62,104 nt of DNA. Origin: Chthoniobacterales bacterium (GTDB lineage Bacteria > Verrucomicrobiota > Verrucomicrobiia > Chthoniobacterales > JACTMZ01). The notes under the pieces are model-generated. The model had not been told where the DNA came from. It searched no databases and was given only the letters and a program-made list of their open reading frames with translations. Where the stretch lies: assembly GCA_018883245.1 (NCBI GenBank), contig VEQL01000014.1, positions 1-62,104 of the forward strand, written 5' to 3'. The translations under genes and the position numbers were made by a program. Position 1 is the stretch's first letter, and every line of letters begins with the position of its first letter. Below, piece after piece: positions 34,059-43,242 of this stretch.

Positions 34059-35312
34059 TCAACGCCGTCGCAGGGCCATGAGCGTGATGTCATCTGATCG
34101 CTCGGCGCTGCCGGCAAAGCGCGCAACCTCTCCGGAGACAAATTCCACAACCTCGGCAGCGGATGTCGGAACCAGACCGCGCAGGACAGAAAGCAGCCGC
34201 TGACTCGTGAACAAGTTTCCCGATTCATCGAGCGCTTCCGTCACGCCGTCAGTGTAAACGAGGAGCACATCACCGCGATCTAGAGCAGGGCGCCACTCCG
34301 CGAATTTGACACCGGGATCGAGTCCCAGCGGCGCGCCACCCACGGGAGCGAATTCCGCTGCACCCGCGGATACAAGGACAGGCGGGTTGTGGCCGCCGAG
34401 ACCGCAGACGACTCCCCCCGAATCAACGTCCGCGATTCCAAGTATCATGGTAACGAAAAGGCATGCCTCGTTGTCGCGGCAGAGTTCGGCGTTGAGGCGG
34501 GCCAGAATCTCCAAGGGTGACAATCCGGGACGCGCCACCGCACGGAGCAAGGTGCGGGTCATGGCCATGAAAATCCCCGCTGCAATCCCTTTGCCCGAGA
34601 CATCCCCGACCACGAAGCACAGCTTGCCCGGTTCGATGAAAAAGAGATCGTAGAGGTCGCCGCTGACGACATTGGCAGCTTCAAGGGCCGCATGCAGATC
34701 GATGGCGGGAGACTCCCCGTGCGCCGGGAATTTGCGTGGAAGGAGCCCTTGCTGGAGTTCGCGGGCAAGATCGAGATCGCGCTGAAGCGCGGCACGCTCG
34801 AGCGCGGCATTCTGCGCGCGAATCCGGCCGAGAGCCGCCGCGACGAGTCCGGCGAAGTATTCGACCAGTTGCTCGTCCTCGCGGGTGAAGAACCCGCGCC
34901 CAACAGGGTTCAGAAACTCGATCACGCCCAGACATGTTTCACCATCCAGCAGCGGCGCGGCGAGCAGGGCACGCGTGGTCCATCCCGTCGCAAGATCGGC
35001 CTCCTTGTAAACACGCGGGTCGCTGGCGGCATCATCGACCCTGACCACCTGTTTGCGCGACATCGCCGCACCTGCAATGCCACGGCCGGCCGGGACCCGC
35101 AGCGCCGCAAGTTGCGGTGCGCTCTCCCCGTGCGCGGAGTGAATGAGCAGATCGCCCGTTTCTTCGTCCGGAAGAAAGATGGAACAAGCCTCGACCCGCA
35201 TCCACGGAAGACTGCGGGTGAGAATTTTCATCAACAATCCCGTGAGGTCCGATTCGCGGCTGATTTCGCCGGCGAGAGACAGAAGTCCGGAGTAATCCGC
35301 GTTGGCTGGCAT
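34059..35312 (-). CDS. GAF-domain PP2C-type (SpoIIE/RsbU) serine phosphatase
   Basis: 417 residues from the ATG at 35312 (MPANADYSGLLSLAGEISRE). A GAF domain covers about residues 25-165 (SIFLPDEETGDLLIHSAHGE, GRGIAGAAMSRKQVVRVDDA), then a coiled linker (AALERAALQRDLDLARELQQ) and a SpoIIE domain with the metal-binding motif IEPGKLCFVVGDVSGKGIAA and later LLVYTDGVTEALDESGNLF. Proteins of this type dephosphorylate anti-sigma-factor antagonists in partner-switching stress circuits; no STAS or RsbW partner is in the window. A longer upstream frame lacks domain character and overlaps the ClC gene. Confidence 0.9.
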   Translation of the reverse strand: MPANADYSGLLSLAGEISRESDLTGLLMKILTRSLPWMRVEACSIFLPDEETGDLLIHSAHGESAPQLAALRVPAGRGIAGAAMSRKQVVRVDDAASDPRVYKEADLATGWTTRALLAAPLLDGETCLGVIEFLNPVGRGFFTREDEQLVEYFAGLVAAALGRIRAQNAALERAALQRDLDLARELQQGLLPRKFPAHGESPAIDLHAALEAANVVSGDLYDLFFIEPGKLCFVVGDVSGKGIAAGIFMAMTRTLLRAVARPGLSPLEILARLNAELCRDNEACLFVTMILGIADVDSGGVVCGLGGHNPPVLVSAGAAEFAPVGGAPLGLDPGVKFAEWRPALDRGDVLLVYTDGVTEALDESGNLFTSQRLLSVLRGLVPTSAAEVVEFVSGEVARFAGSAERSDDITLMALRRR

Positions 35313-35350
35313 GGCGCAAGACCTAACGCAGGAAGCGCCGAGGGCCAGAT

Positions 35351-36700
35351 CTATTTGGCCCCCGGTTCGACAAGCATACCGGCCAAGCGGGAGTAAAACG
35401 GCTGCGGACAGACCCAGATGCTCGCAAACCGGGCGATGAACGCGGCCAACACGAGCGGCGGAAGAAATTCCCACGCCCCGGTCATTTCGACGAGCATGAC
35501 AACCGCCGTCAACGGGCTCCGGGCTAGCCCGGTGAAAAAAGCGGCGATGGACAACAGAACCACAGCGGAGGGCGCAACTCCTCCGAAGGGAAGCCACCTT
35601 GCAAGGATGTTGCCCAGCCCGGCGCCGCAGGAAAAAGCAGGATCAAACAAGCCTCCCGGCGTGCCGGTCGTGAGGACGAGCAAAGTGGCCCCTGCGCGTT
35701 GCAGCGCATACCAGGGACCGATCCGCGAATAAACTTCGGCGTCAATTTCGGAACTGACGGCGCAGGCGCCATTCGACATTCCGCGGCCAAAAATCAGCGC
35801 GCGCGACTGCAAATGCCCGGTTCCGAGCGTTGAACCGTCCGACCAGAGCGCCAAAAGCGCGCAGACAAGACCGCATACCAAACCGACACGGACAGGATGC
35901 CGAAAAGCCGCACGGGAAAACTCCGGAAGCACGCGCAGGACAATCCGGGCAAAAAGCGCGCCGGCTAATCCGGCAATCGAACCGACGGCCGCTGCCGAAA
36001 GCCAAAGTGCGCTGCAAGCGTAGCCGGACGGCAACAACTCGCTGCCTGCAACCCGGGCAAAGGAAAAGTAATCACCCAATACCCATCCGCATAAAACGCA
36101 CACCAGAGCAACCGTGAGAACGACCGGCACGAGATACCTGCGCACATTCCCTCGTCCGAGTTCCTCAACGGCAAAAACGATCCCGGCAAGGGGCGTGTTG
36201 AAAGCTGCAGCCAATCCCGCCGCCGCACCGGCCAAGATGAGGTTGCGCTCCCGGACCATGCCCGTCGCTCCCCACTTTCGCCCCGCCCACCGCATCAAAC
36301 CGGCACCGGCTTGGACCGAGGGCCCCTCCCTCCCGATGGAAAACAATCCAAAAAGCCCGACGATCGTGAGAAGCAACTTGCCGGCGATCGCGGGCAGGCC
36401 CAAGCAGCGCTCCCGGGCAGGATCCGCGGCAGCCTCCAGGGCCGCGATGGTTTGCGGAACCCCCGACCCGCCGCTTTCGGGAAACACATTCCGGCGCAAC
36501 CACAGGACAAGCGCCCAAAAGAGCGGCATCATGACAAACAACGCCCACCGTGCGTGCTGCCAGACCAGGAGCATCCAGCCGGTCGCGAGAGAGTCACAAA
36601 AGGCAAACAACAGAACCACGGCTGCCGTCGAAACGACCCCCACAAGCACGCCGGCAATAGCGCAGATCGACGGGCGCAGATTGGGCCGGCCGCTCGTCAT
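35351..36700 (-). CDS. ClC-family chloride channel/transporter
   Basis: 449 residues, about 10-12 membrane segments, from the ATG at 36700, which overlaps the upstream HAD gene stop as ATGA. The three selectivity blocks are visible: GSGVPQT (GSGIPQ-like, about residue 74), GREGPSVQAGAG (GREGP, about 116) and the later GGLFDPAFSCGAGLG (GxFxP). The gating Glu at position three of GREGP is retained, so proton-coupled exchange is possible. The tail has no CBS domains. It sits between the HAD phosphatase and the phosphatase genes with no evident functional link. Confidence 0.9.
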   Translation of the reverse strand: MTSGRPNLRPSICAIAGVLVGVVSTAAVVLLFAFCDSLATGWMLLVWQHARWALFVMMPLFWALVLWLRRNVFPESGGSGVPQTIAALEAAADPARERCLGLPAIAGKLLLTIVGLFGLFSIGREGPSVQAGAGLMRWAGRKWGATGMVRERNLILAGAAAGLAAAFNTPLAGIVFAVEELGRGNVRRYLVPVVLTVALVCVLCGWVLGDYFSFARVAGSELLPSGYACSALWLSAAAVGSIAGLAGALFARIVLRVLPEFSRAAFRHPVRVGLVCGLVCALLALWSDGSTLGTGHLQSRALIFGRGMSNGACAVSSEIDAEVYSRIGPWYALQRAGATLLVLTTGTPGGLFDPAFSCGAGLGNILARWLPFGGVAPSAVVLLSIAAFFTGLARSPLTAVVMLVEMTGAWEFLPPLVLAAFIARFASIWVCPQPFYSRLAGMLVEPGAK

Positions 36701-37410
36701 TTCCCGCCGATCAACGCCGCGAGCACAGCGGCTGTGTCGGCCAAGTTCCCGAAAAGAAAGTCCGGACGGTGCGCAGCCAATTCCTCGCGCGAATAGTTTC
36801 CGGTCGCGATCGCCACTGCCACGAATCCGGCCGCCCGCGCACAATCGATATCACGCGGCGTGTCACCGATGACAAAGACGTCCCTGGCATCGAAGGAAAT
36901 CCCGTGCTTTTCGACCGCTCGTGCATGGGCAACGGGCCCCAGCTTGTTGCGGTCCATGTGGTCGTCCGCATAAGCGCCGAATTCGAAAAAGTCCCAAACA
37001 CCGTAGTGCGTCAACTTCAACTCCGCGCCCTTTTCGATGTTGCCGGTGAGCAAACCAAGCACGCAATCCTCGCGGGCATGCAAAGCCTCGAGCAAGGCCA
37101 CAATACCCGGCAGAACCCGCCCTTCACGCCGCGGCAGCTCGAGCGCCAGGTGATGCACATAACCGTCGAGCAGGTCGGCGATGTTACCGGGGGTCTCAGG
37201 TATGCCGTGCGCGGCGAACATCTGCCTGACGATGGCCGAGTCAGTTGAACCGGCAAAAGAAATGGACGAAAGGTCGTCATCGACGCCGAAGCGCTCTTTG
37301 AATCCCGACCTCAGCGCGTGTTCGCCCGCGCGTCCGGTGAGGAGCAGCGTTCCGTCGATGTCAAAAAGGAAAAGCTTCTTTCGGCTGTCAGCCACATCTT
37401 TGCCGCTCAT
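36697..37410 (-). CDS. HAD-superfamily phosphatase (phosphoglycolate phosphatase-like)
   Basis: A 237-residue HAD hydrolase with motif I LFLFDIDGTLLLTGRAG (nucleophile Asp about 17), motif II in LGLLTGNIEKGAEL (Thr), motif III Lys in DRNKLGPVAH and motif IV VFVIGDTPRDIDCARAAG. The cap between motifs I and II is the helical C1 type of Gph-like enzymes. The substrate cannot be read from sequence. It overlaps the ClC start downstream and the small gene at 37407-37601 upstream by 4 bp each. Confidence 0.9.
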   Translation of the reverse strand: MSGKDVADSRKKLFLFDIDGTLLLTGRAGEHALRSGFKERFGVDDDLSSISFAGSTDSAIVRQMFAAHGIPETPGNIADLLDGYVHHLALELPRREGRVLPGIVALLEALHAREDCVLGLLTGNIEKGAELKLTHYGVWDFFEFGAYADDHMDRNKLGPVAHARAVEKHGISFDARDVFVIGDTPRDIDCARAAGFVAVAIATGNYSREELAAHRPDFLFGNLADTAAVLAALIGGK

Positions 37411-37601
37411 TGCCGCGCGGCCACTTCGACCATTCCGTCGGTGATGACGTTGCCCCGACCGACGCGGGAGCCTTCGACGGTCCGGGACGGAAGTTCAAAA
37501 ATCAGCGCGACGTCGCCGCCAATTTCTTCGTTTTCACCACGCAGCGAGGGACGCGTCGGGAAAAGCCCCGGACATATCGCGGTGGCAGGAATCCTTAGCA
37601 T
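37407..37601 (-). CDS. Small unknown protein, 64 aa
   Basis: A 64-residue frame whose stop overlaps the HAD start as ATGA, the same coupling used across this operon, which is the main reason to accept it. The sequence (MLRIPATAICPGLFPTRPSL; VALIFELPSRTVEGSRVGRG) is unremarkable and no family is recognised; it may be an unrelated leader peptide, or a degraded gene. A plus-strand frame of similar size in the same place has no better support. Confidence 0.35.
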   Translation of the reverse strand: MLRIPATAICPGLFPTRPSLRGENEEIGGDVALIFELPSRTVEGSRVGRGNVITDGMVEVAARQ

Positions 37602-37673
37602 CGGACCATAAAAGCCAAGCGCGCAGCGAAATCAAGATTGCGCACCTGCGGCACCGGGCCAAATCTATCCGGC

Positions 37674-38162
37674 ATGCCGACTGAACGCGTGCTGGCCGTG
37701 GACCCTTCTTTGCGTGGCACCGGATATGCCGTGCTGGAGCGCAGCGGCGGCAAGATCCGCGCCCTCACTTACGGCGTCGTCGTCAATCCCCCGAAACTTT
37801 CCGCCCATCTCTGCCTCCGCGAAATCCATGATGCGCTGACCGGGGTGGCGAGAGATCACTGCCCGCAGAGTTTTGCAATCGAAGGGGTGATTTATGTCCA
37901 GAATGTCCGCACGGCGATCATCATGGGCTCGGCACGCGGCGCGGCGTTGCTCGTCGCGGCGGTTCACGGGCTGGAAGTGCACGAATACGCGCCGCGCCTC
38001 GTGAAACAGGCCGTCGTCGGTCGCGGCGGCGCGCAAAAAGACCAAGTGGCATTCATGATCCGCGCGCTCCTCGGGCTCACCGAGACGCCGCCGCCCGACG
38101 CGGCGGACGCCCTGGCCATAGGCGTGACTCACTTCAACCGGCGCGCCACGGCGATACCATGA
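37674..38162 (+). CDS. ruvC: Crossover junction endodeoxyribonuclease RuvC
   Basis: 162 residues from the ATG at 37674 (MPTERVLAVDPSLRGTGYAV). Motif I holds the first catalytic Asp (VDPSLRGTGYAVLE); the second acidic site is in HCPQSFAIEGVIYVQNVRTA (Glu about 68) and the last pair in PPDAADALAIGVTHF. It cuts Holliday junctions with RuvAB, which are not encoded here. The stop overlaps the lipB start (ATGA), and lipB overlaps rlmH, so the three form a coupled unit of unrelated functions. Confidence 0.93.
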   Translation: MPTERVLAVDPSLRGTGYAVLERSGGKIRALTYGVVVNPPKLSAHLCLREIHDALTGVARDHCPQSFAIEGVIYVQNVRTAIIMGSARGAALLVAAVHGLEVHEYAPRLVKQAVVGRGGAQKDQVAFMIRALLGLTETPPPDAADALAIGVTHFNRRATAIP

Positions 38163-38800
38163 GTGCGCCGGAAGTCCGCTGGATCGGACGCATCGCTTAC
38201 ACGCATGCGCTCAAGCTGCAGGAGGAGGCCTCCTCGGCACGGCGTGACGGCGGAACGGGGGACCGCATTTTCCTTCTAGAGCACGATCCGGTTTACACCA
38301 TCGGCCGGCAGCGCGACCGCTCCAGCCTCGGCAACACGCCTTTGCCGCATCCCGTGCAAGAAATCAACCGCGGGGGACAGGCCACATTCCACGGCCCGGG
38401 GCAATTGGTCGGGTATTTCATTTTCGACCTGCAGAAACTCACGCCGGACCTGCATTTTTTCCTGCGTTGGATCGAAGAGACCCTCATCACGCTTCTCGCG
38501 GAATACGGAATCGTCGCCCAGCGACGGGACGGTCTCACCGGCGTGTGGATAGAAGACCGCAAGATCGCCAGCATCGGTGTCGGCGTGCGGCGATGGGTCA
38601 CCATGCACGGGTTCGGGCTCAACGTCGGCGGCGATCTCTCGGGTTTCGGCGCCATCACGCCGTGCGGCATCCACGGCGTGACCATGACATCCATCTCGCG
38701 CGAACTGGGACGCGAAGTCTCCGTCGAGGAGGCAGCCTCCCGCGCCGTGCGCATTTTCACCGCCGCCTACGCGCGGCTTCTTCCCCGGGATCGCCGTTGA
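38159..38800 (+). CDS. lipB: Octanoyl-[ACP]:protein N-octanoyltransferase
   Basis: A 213-residue LipB. Characteristic segments are LEHDPVYTIGRQRDRSSLGN (binding loop), EINRGGQATFHGPGQLVGYF (the RGGxxTxHxPGQ motif), GLTGVWIEDRKIASIGVGVR with the catalytic Lys in RKIASIG, and FGAITPCGIHGVTMTSISRE with the catalytic Cys at the CGI turn. It starts the lipoyl cofactor pathway by moving octanoyl from ACP to the E2 or GcvH lysine. Both ends overlap neighbouring genes. Confidence 0.95.
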   Translation: MSAPEVRWIGRIAYTHALKLQEEASSARRDGGTGDRIFLLEHDPVYTIGRQRDRSSLGNTPLPHPVQEINRGGQATFHGPGQLVGYFIFDLQKLTPDLHFFLRWIEETLITLLAEYGIVAQRRDGLTGVWIEDRKIASIGVGVRRWVTMHGFGLNVGGDLSGFGAITPCGIHGVTMTSISRELGREVSVEEAASRAVRIFTAAYARLLPRDRR

Positions 38801-39237
38801 TGAAATGGCTGGTGCTCACAGTCGGCAAACCGGCGCTTCCCTATGCGAAAGCAGGCCGCGACGAATATCTCAGACGCATCGCGCTCTACGCGAAGATCAA
38901 CCACGAGGCGATCAAGGCATCGGACCGCACCCGCGAGAGCGCGGAACTCCTCGAACGCAGCAGGAACAGCTTCCGGTTGGTTCTCGACGAGAAAGGCCGC
39001 GCCTTCACCAGCCGCGAGTTCGCACGTTTCGTGGACAGCCTCCAGCTCGGCGCGAGGCCGGTGACGGTGATTGTCGGGGGAGCCGACGGACACGATGAGG
39101 CTTTGACCCGTGCTGCCGATACCACGTGGTCGCTCGCCCCCCTCACCCTGCAACACGAACTGGCGCTCGTTGTCGCACTCGAGCAAATTTACCGCGCCCA
39201 CACGATCATCGCCGGTCATCCCTACCACCGCGATTAG
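38800..39237 (+). CDS. rlmH: 23S rRNA pseudouridine-1915 N3-methyltransferase RlmH
   Basis: 145 residues, the standard RlmH size, from the ATG at 38800 that shares one base with the lipB stop (TGATG). Family pieces: MKWLVLTVGKPALPYAKAGR, then DEKGRAFTSREFARFV, RPVTVIVGGADGHDEAL (the SAM-binding knot) and TLQHELALVVALEQIYRAHTI ending in the signature GHPYHR. It methylates helix 69 of 23S rRNA on assembled 70S ribosomes. An upstream frame extending to 38467 is a shadow of lipB. Confidence 0.95.
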   Translation: MKWLVLTVGKPALPYAKAGRDEYLRRIALYAKINHEAIKASDRTRESAELLERSRNSFRLVLDEKGRAFTSREFARFVDSLQLGARPVTVIVGGADGHDEALTRAADTTWSLAPLTLQHELALVVALEQIYRAHTIIAGHPYHRD

Positions 39238-39372
39238 AACCTATCCCAAAACCGCACGGGGGCCGCGCCGCAGCCACGGGCGGAAAGCGCCGCTATCGCG
39301 CGATTGCAGGGTGGCTTCCGGAAGCTTGTTGCTTTGCTTGGGGGCTCCGACCGTCTAAACACGGTATTCTTC

Positions 39373-40872
39373 ATGAGCAAAGACTTATCAGACATCGGGC
39401 TTGTCGGTTTGGCCGTGATGGGCCAGAACCTCGCTTTGAACATCGCCGATCACGGCTTCCGTATTTCCGTGTTCAACCGGACGACTGCGAAGACCGAGGA
39501 GTTCGTCAAGGATCACCCCGGAACACCCGGGGCGCTTCACCCCTCGCTGACGCTGGAAGATTTCGTGGCCTCCATCAAGCGCCCGCGCAAGATCGTCATT
39601 CTGGTCCAAGCAGGAAAGGCCACCGATGCGGTCATCGACAGTCTCATTCCGCTGCTCGACAAGGGCGACATCATCATCGACGGCGGCAATGCGCTTTGGA
39701 CCGACACGGTGCGGCGCGAAAAAGAACTCACGGACAAAGGCCTGCGTTTCATCGGATCGGGAGTATCCGGCGGCGAAGAGGGCGCGCGTTTCGGCCCTTC
39801 GCTCATGCCGGGCGGGGCGGAGTCCTCGTGGAACGAACTGGCGCCGATCTGGAAAGCCATCGCGGCCAAAGTTGATGCGGATACCGGCAAGCCCCTCGAG
39901 GGCGCGAAGCCCGGCAAACCCGTCGAGGGCGGCGTGCCCTGCACTGCTTACATAGGACCGAACGGCGCGGGCCATTTCGTCAAGATGGTCCACAACGGCA
40001 TCGAATACGGCGACATGCAGCTGATCGGAGAGGCCTACAACATACTGCGCCACGGGATCGGACTTTCCATCGACGAGACGCAAAAGGCCTTTGCTTCGTG
40101 GAACGACGGGGACCTTGATTCGTTTCTTGTCGAGATCACCAAGAACATCCTCGCGGTGAAAGATCCCGTGACGGGCGCGCCCATCGTCGATGTGATCATG
40201 GACCGCGCCGGGCAGAAAGGCACCGGCAAGTGGACCGTGGCAGACGGACTCAATGCCGGCATCCCGATTTCGACCATTTCGGAGGCTGTCTTCGCGCGCT
40301 GCATCAGCGCCCTCAAGGAAGAACGCGTGGCAGCGTCGAAGATCCTCAAGGGGCCCGGGGTGCGGTTCCCCGGCGACAAGAAGGAACTCGTCGATGCGGT
40401 GCGCGACTCGCTTTACGCCTCGAAGATTTGCTCCTATGCGCAGGGCTTCGCCCTGATGCGCGCGGTGGCCGCCGAGCAGAACTGGCCGCTGAATTTCGGC
40501 GAGATCGCCATGATCTGGCGCGGGGGCTGCATCATCCGCGCACGCTTTTTGCAGCGGATCAAAGAGGCCTTCGACCGCAACAGGGACCTGCCCAACCTCC
40601 TACTCGACCCTTATTTCAAGGACGTTATAGAGCGCACACAGTCCAACTGGCGCAAGATCGTCTCCGACGCGGTGCTCTCGGGCATTCCGACGCCGGCCTT
40701 CAGTGCGTCGCTGGCCTATTTCGACAGCTACCGCTCGGAGCGCCTTCCCGCGAACCTTCTCCAAGCCCAGCGCGATTATTTCGGCGCCCATACCTACGAA
40801 CGCACGGACCAGCCCAAGGGGGAATTTTTCCACTACGACTGGGTCGGTGACAAACAACAGCACCAAGTCTGA
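39373..40872 (+). CDS. gnd: 6-phosphogluconate dehydrogenase (decarboxylating)
   Basis: 499 residues from the ATG at 39373. The NADP-binding Rossmann motif is [20 protein letters not shown], the substrate block is [20 protein letters not shown], and the catalytic Lys and Asn lie in [20 protein letters not shown] (the 6PGDH signature). It oxidises 6-phosphogluconate to ribulose-5-phosphate, CO2 and NADPH, in the oxidative pentose phosphate branch. The 135-bp gap upstream contains a promoter-like GC-poor stretch only near 39345-39370. No zwf or pgl nearby. Confidence 0.96.
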   Translation: MSKDLSDIGLVGLAVMGQNLALNIADHGFRISVFNRTTAKTEEFVKDHPGTPGALHPSLTLEDFVASIKRPRKIVILVQAGKATDAVIDSLIPLLDKGDIIIDGGNALWTDTVRREKELTDKGLRFIGSGVSGGEEGARFGPSLMPGGAESSWNELAPIWKAIAAKVDADTGKPLEGAKPGKPVEGGVPCTAYIGPNGAGHFVKMVHNGIEYGDMQLIGEAYNILRHGIGLSIDETQKAFASWNDGDLDSFLVEITKNILAVKDPVTGAPIVDVIMDRAGQKGTGKWTVADGLNAGIPISTISEAVFARCISALKEERVAASKILKGPGVRFPGDKKELVDAVRDSLYASKICSYAQGFALMRAVAAEQNWPLNFGEIAMIWRGGCIIRARFLQRIKEAFDRNRDLPNLLLDPYFKDVIERTQSNWRKIVSDAVLSGIPTPAFSASLAYFDSYRSERLPANLLQAQRDYFGAHTYERTDQPKGEFFHYDWVGDKQQHQV

Positions 40873-40902
40873 GCTGCAATTCGGCGCGCCGCGCCGCTCC
40901 GG

Positions 40903-41202
40903 TCACAGCAACCAGACAGGCGTCTCCTCCGCCACGGGCGAGACCGAAGGCTCTTTCACCGCACGCACACGGACCGCGCGGCCCTGTGCAGGTGTGGCAC
41001 CTTCCGCCTGGATCCACGCCTGAATGCGAAGCGTGTGCTCGCCTGAAGGCTCCTGCGTGCCGGCCAGCCACGCGGATACATGCGGTTGGGCGATGCCGAG
41101 ATGCTTGGCAAGTTCGGTCACGCGCCCGTGCTTGGAACGGCAAAACTTTGCGAGATCGGCAATGAACGCGTCCATGAGGCGTCCGCTCCTTTTCGCTTTC
41201 AT
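40903..41202 (-). CDS. Small HTH (XRE-like) protein
   Basis: A 99-residue protein with a Cro/XRE-like helix-turn-helix in residues about 15-60: FIADLAKFCRSKHGRVTELA, KHLGIAQPHVSAWLAG, then a C-terminal Pro/Val-rich tail without domain features (RVRAVKEPSVSPVAEET). The spacing and the GxxQPHVSxWLxG pattern are good for DNA binding. It stands alone between gnd and the lut operon on the lut strand, 22 bp downstream of the lutC stop, so it may be read through from the lut operon or regulate it; neither is shown. Confidence 0.75.
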   Translation of the reverse strand: MKAKRSGRLMDAFIADLAKFCRSKHGRVTELAKHLGIAQPHVSAWLAGTQEPSGEHTLRIQAWIQAEGATPAQGRAVRVRAVKEPSVSPVAEETPVWLL

Positions 41203-41224
41203 GACAAACCGCGGGGCAGGCCCG

Positions 41225-41830
41225 TCAAATCAACAGGCACCCTTGGATGCCCGGGCCATGAACACCCTTGATAAGGATGCCCTCGACATCGGCGGTCTTC
41301 GAAGGTCCGGTGACCCAGACAATATTCGGATCGTCGGGCATGGCGGCGATCGCGTCGGCGATCGAACGGTGGATGCTGTCCTTGCGCAGCACCGCGATAT
41401 GCGTCCACGGCGCCAAAGCGGCAAGACGGTCCGGGGTGCAGTCGTCAGTCAAAATGATGGTTCCGGATTCCGCGATGCCTGCGGCTGCAGGGGTGATGGC
41501 GACATCGATTTCGTCCACGGCCGGGCGCTGGTATTCGGATGTCAGCGCGACGTCCGTCCCAAGCTGCGAGGCAATGGCGGACAATTCCGACGGGATGAAA
41601 ATCTTTCCGGGTTTTTGGCCGGAAATCCACGACACCAGTTCTCCGACCGAGGAGAAGCACAGCGTGCCGACGGCAGAAGCGCGGTCTTTGAAGAGCTTCA
41701 CGGTATCGGCCTCCGCCCCCATCCATTGCGCATCCGCAACACCGCGCGGGACGTCGGGGCGTGACTCGCGGTGCGGCAGCGGCGCCAAAGCACCCCGGAT
41801 GGCGGAGAAGATTTGCTCGCGGGCGCTCAT
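41225..41830 (-). CDS. lutC: LutC-like lactate utilisation protein (LUD domain)
   Basis: A 201-residue LUD-domain protein: IRGALAPLPHRESRPD at the N-terminus, then EIDVAITPAAAGIAESGTIIL and the Leu-rich WTHIAVLRKDSIHRSIADAI, ending with VTGPSKTADVEGILIKGVHG, the phosphate/substrate-binding motif GPSxTADIE characteristic of LutC/YkgG. With LutA and LutB it makes the iron-sulfur L-lactate dehydrogenase complex that oxidises lactate to pyruvate. The start overlaps the lutB stop (ATGA). Confidence 0.92.
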   Translation of the reverse strand: MSAREQIFSAIRGALAPLPHRESRPDVPRGVADAQWMGAEADTVKLFKDRASAVGTLCFSSVGELVSWISGQKPGKIFIPSELSAIASQLGTDVALTSEYQRPAVDEIDVAITPAAAGIAESGTIILTDDCTPDRLAALAPWTHIAVLRKDSIHRSIADAIAAMPDDPNIVWVTGPSKTADVEGILIKGVHGPGIQGCLLI

Positions 41831-43242
41831 TGTCCATTGCCTCCGTCAGGACGGCTGCGGGCTTGGCGCGATTTCATCCAAGACCGGAATTTTCCGCCGC
41901 GCCATTCCGGCAGCGTGCGCTTTTTCAACCACGAGCTGAGATAAGGCACGGGCATTTTATCGAGCGGAAGGTAGTCTTTCGCCACGCCGAAAGTCATGGC
42001 TGCGCGCCAGACGAGCGGATGGCTGCCGAGGATGGCGAAACCGGCCATGGGCGGCGTGCCCGGCGAAGGCACATGCTCTTTGTGGGCGCGGTCCCGAAGG
42101 CGCAGAAGCAGGTCGGGGATCGGAATATCGACCGGACAAACTTCGTTGCAAGCGCCGCAAAGGCTCGACGCCTTGGGCAAATCGGCGAGTTCCTTGAATT
42201 TGTCCCCGGCCAGAAGCGGGGAAAGGACGGCGCCGACCGGGCCGGGATACACGCTGCGGTAGGCATGACCGGATGCCTGGCGATAAACGGGACAGACATT
42301 CAGGCAGGCCCCGCAGCGGATGCAGCGGAGGATTTCCCTGCAATTCGAGGCAAGGACTTCGGTGCGACGGTTGTCGACGAAGATGACATGCATTTCCTCC
42401 GGCCCGGAAGGACGGTCTTTGCGCCGGGGACCATTGATGAACTCGGTGTAAACCGTGAGCTGCTGCCCGGTGGCGGAGCGACCGAGCAAATTGAGCAGAA
42501 CGGCGAGGTCCGCGTCGGACGGAACGACTTTCTCGATGCCCACGAGAGCGATATGAATTTTCGTCGGTGCGAGACAGAAGCGCGAGTTCCCTTCGTTGGT
42601 CACCAACACGAGGCGTCCGGATTCGGCCGAAACGAAATTCGCGCCCGTGATGCCCGCGCCGGCGGCGAGGTATTTCCCGCGCAAAAACTTGCGGGCGCGG
42701 CGCGTGATCGTTTCGGGATCGTCATTGTAGTCCCCCAATCCTTCCCGCTCGAAGCTCTTTGCGATATCCCCGCGGGTCTTGTGGATGATGGGGCGGACAA
42801 TATGACTGGGATGATCCCCGTCGATCTGCACGATGTATTCACCGAGGTCGCTCTCGATCGATTCGACACCTTGTTCGGCAAGGTAGTCGTTGAGATGGAT
42901 CTCCTCGGTGACCATGCTCTTGGATTTGACGACTTTGGTAATGCCGGCACTTTTGAGAATATCCCCGACCGCGCGCCGCGCGTCATCCGCCGTCACCGCG
43001 TAATGCACCTTGGCCCCTCGGGCAGACAGGCTTTCCTCGGCCTGCGCGAGATAACGGTCGAGGTGCTCGAGGGTATGCTGGCGGATCGAGCCCGCCAATT
43101 TGCGCAAAGAGTCCGCATCGGCGTAATCTTCGCCGAGCAACTGGTAGCGTTTGGAGGTGGTCGCCGCCGTGCTCTGGTGAACCGCGTTCCGGACCGTCGG
43201 AGCAAGCTCCGCTACGTAAGTGTCAATCGCCTGCCGTGCCAT
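41827..43242 (-). CDS. lutB: LutB-like iron-sulfur lactate oxidation protein
   Basis: A 471-residue protein of the LutB/LldF family. The N-terminal half is a LUD domain (SMVTEEIHLNDYLAEQGVES, GANFVSAESGRLVLVTNEGN, where the NEGN box is diagnostic). The C-terminal half carries two 4Fe-4S motifs: CIRCGACLNVCPVYRQASGH and CGACNEVCPVDIPIPD. Electrons from lactate oxidation presumably go to a quinone or another carrier. The start lies 20 bp inside lutA. The protein has the normal length. Confidence 0.93.
   Translation of the reverse strand: MARQAIDTYVAELAPTVRNAVHQSTAATTSKRYQLLGEDYADADSLRKLAGSIRQHTLEHLDRYLAQAEESLSARGAKVHYAVTADDARRAVGDILKSAGITKVVKSKSMVTEEIHLNDYLAEQGVESIESDLGEYIVQIDGDHPSHIVRPIIHKTRGDIAKSFEREGLGDYNDDPETITRRARKFLRGKYLAAGAGITGANFVSAESGRLVLVTNEGNSRFCLAPTKIHIALVGIEKVVPSDADLAVLLNLLGRSATGQQLTVYTEFINGPRRKDRPSGPEEMHVIFVDNRRTEVLASNCREILRCIRCGACLNVCPVYRQASGHAYRSVYPGPVGAVLSPLLAGDKFKELADLPKASSLCGACNEVCPVDIPIPDLLLRLRDRAHKEHVPSPGTPPMAGFAILGSHPLVWRAAMTFGVAKDYLPLDKMPVPYLSSWLKKRTLPEWRGGKFRSWMKSRQARSRPDGGNGQ

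Noticed and set aside
37410-37598. Plus-strand 62-codon ORF
   Set aside because: No domain or start signal and opposite to a frame coupled with the HAD gene.
39314-39325. GCTTCCGGAAGC palindrome upstream of gnd
   Set aside because: Twelve bases, common in GC-rich DNA, no second copy seen nearby.
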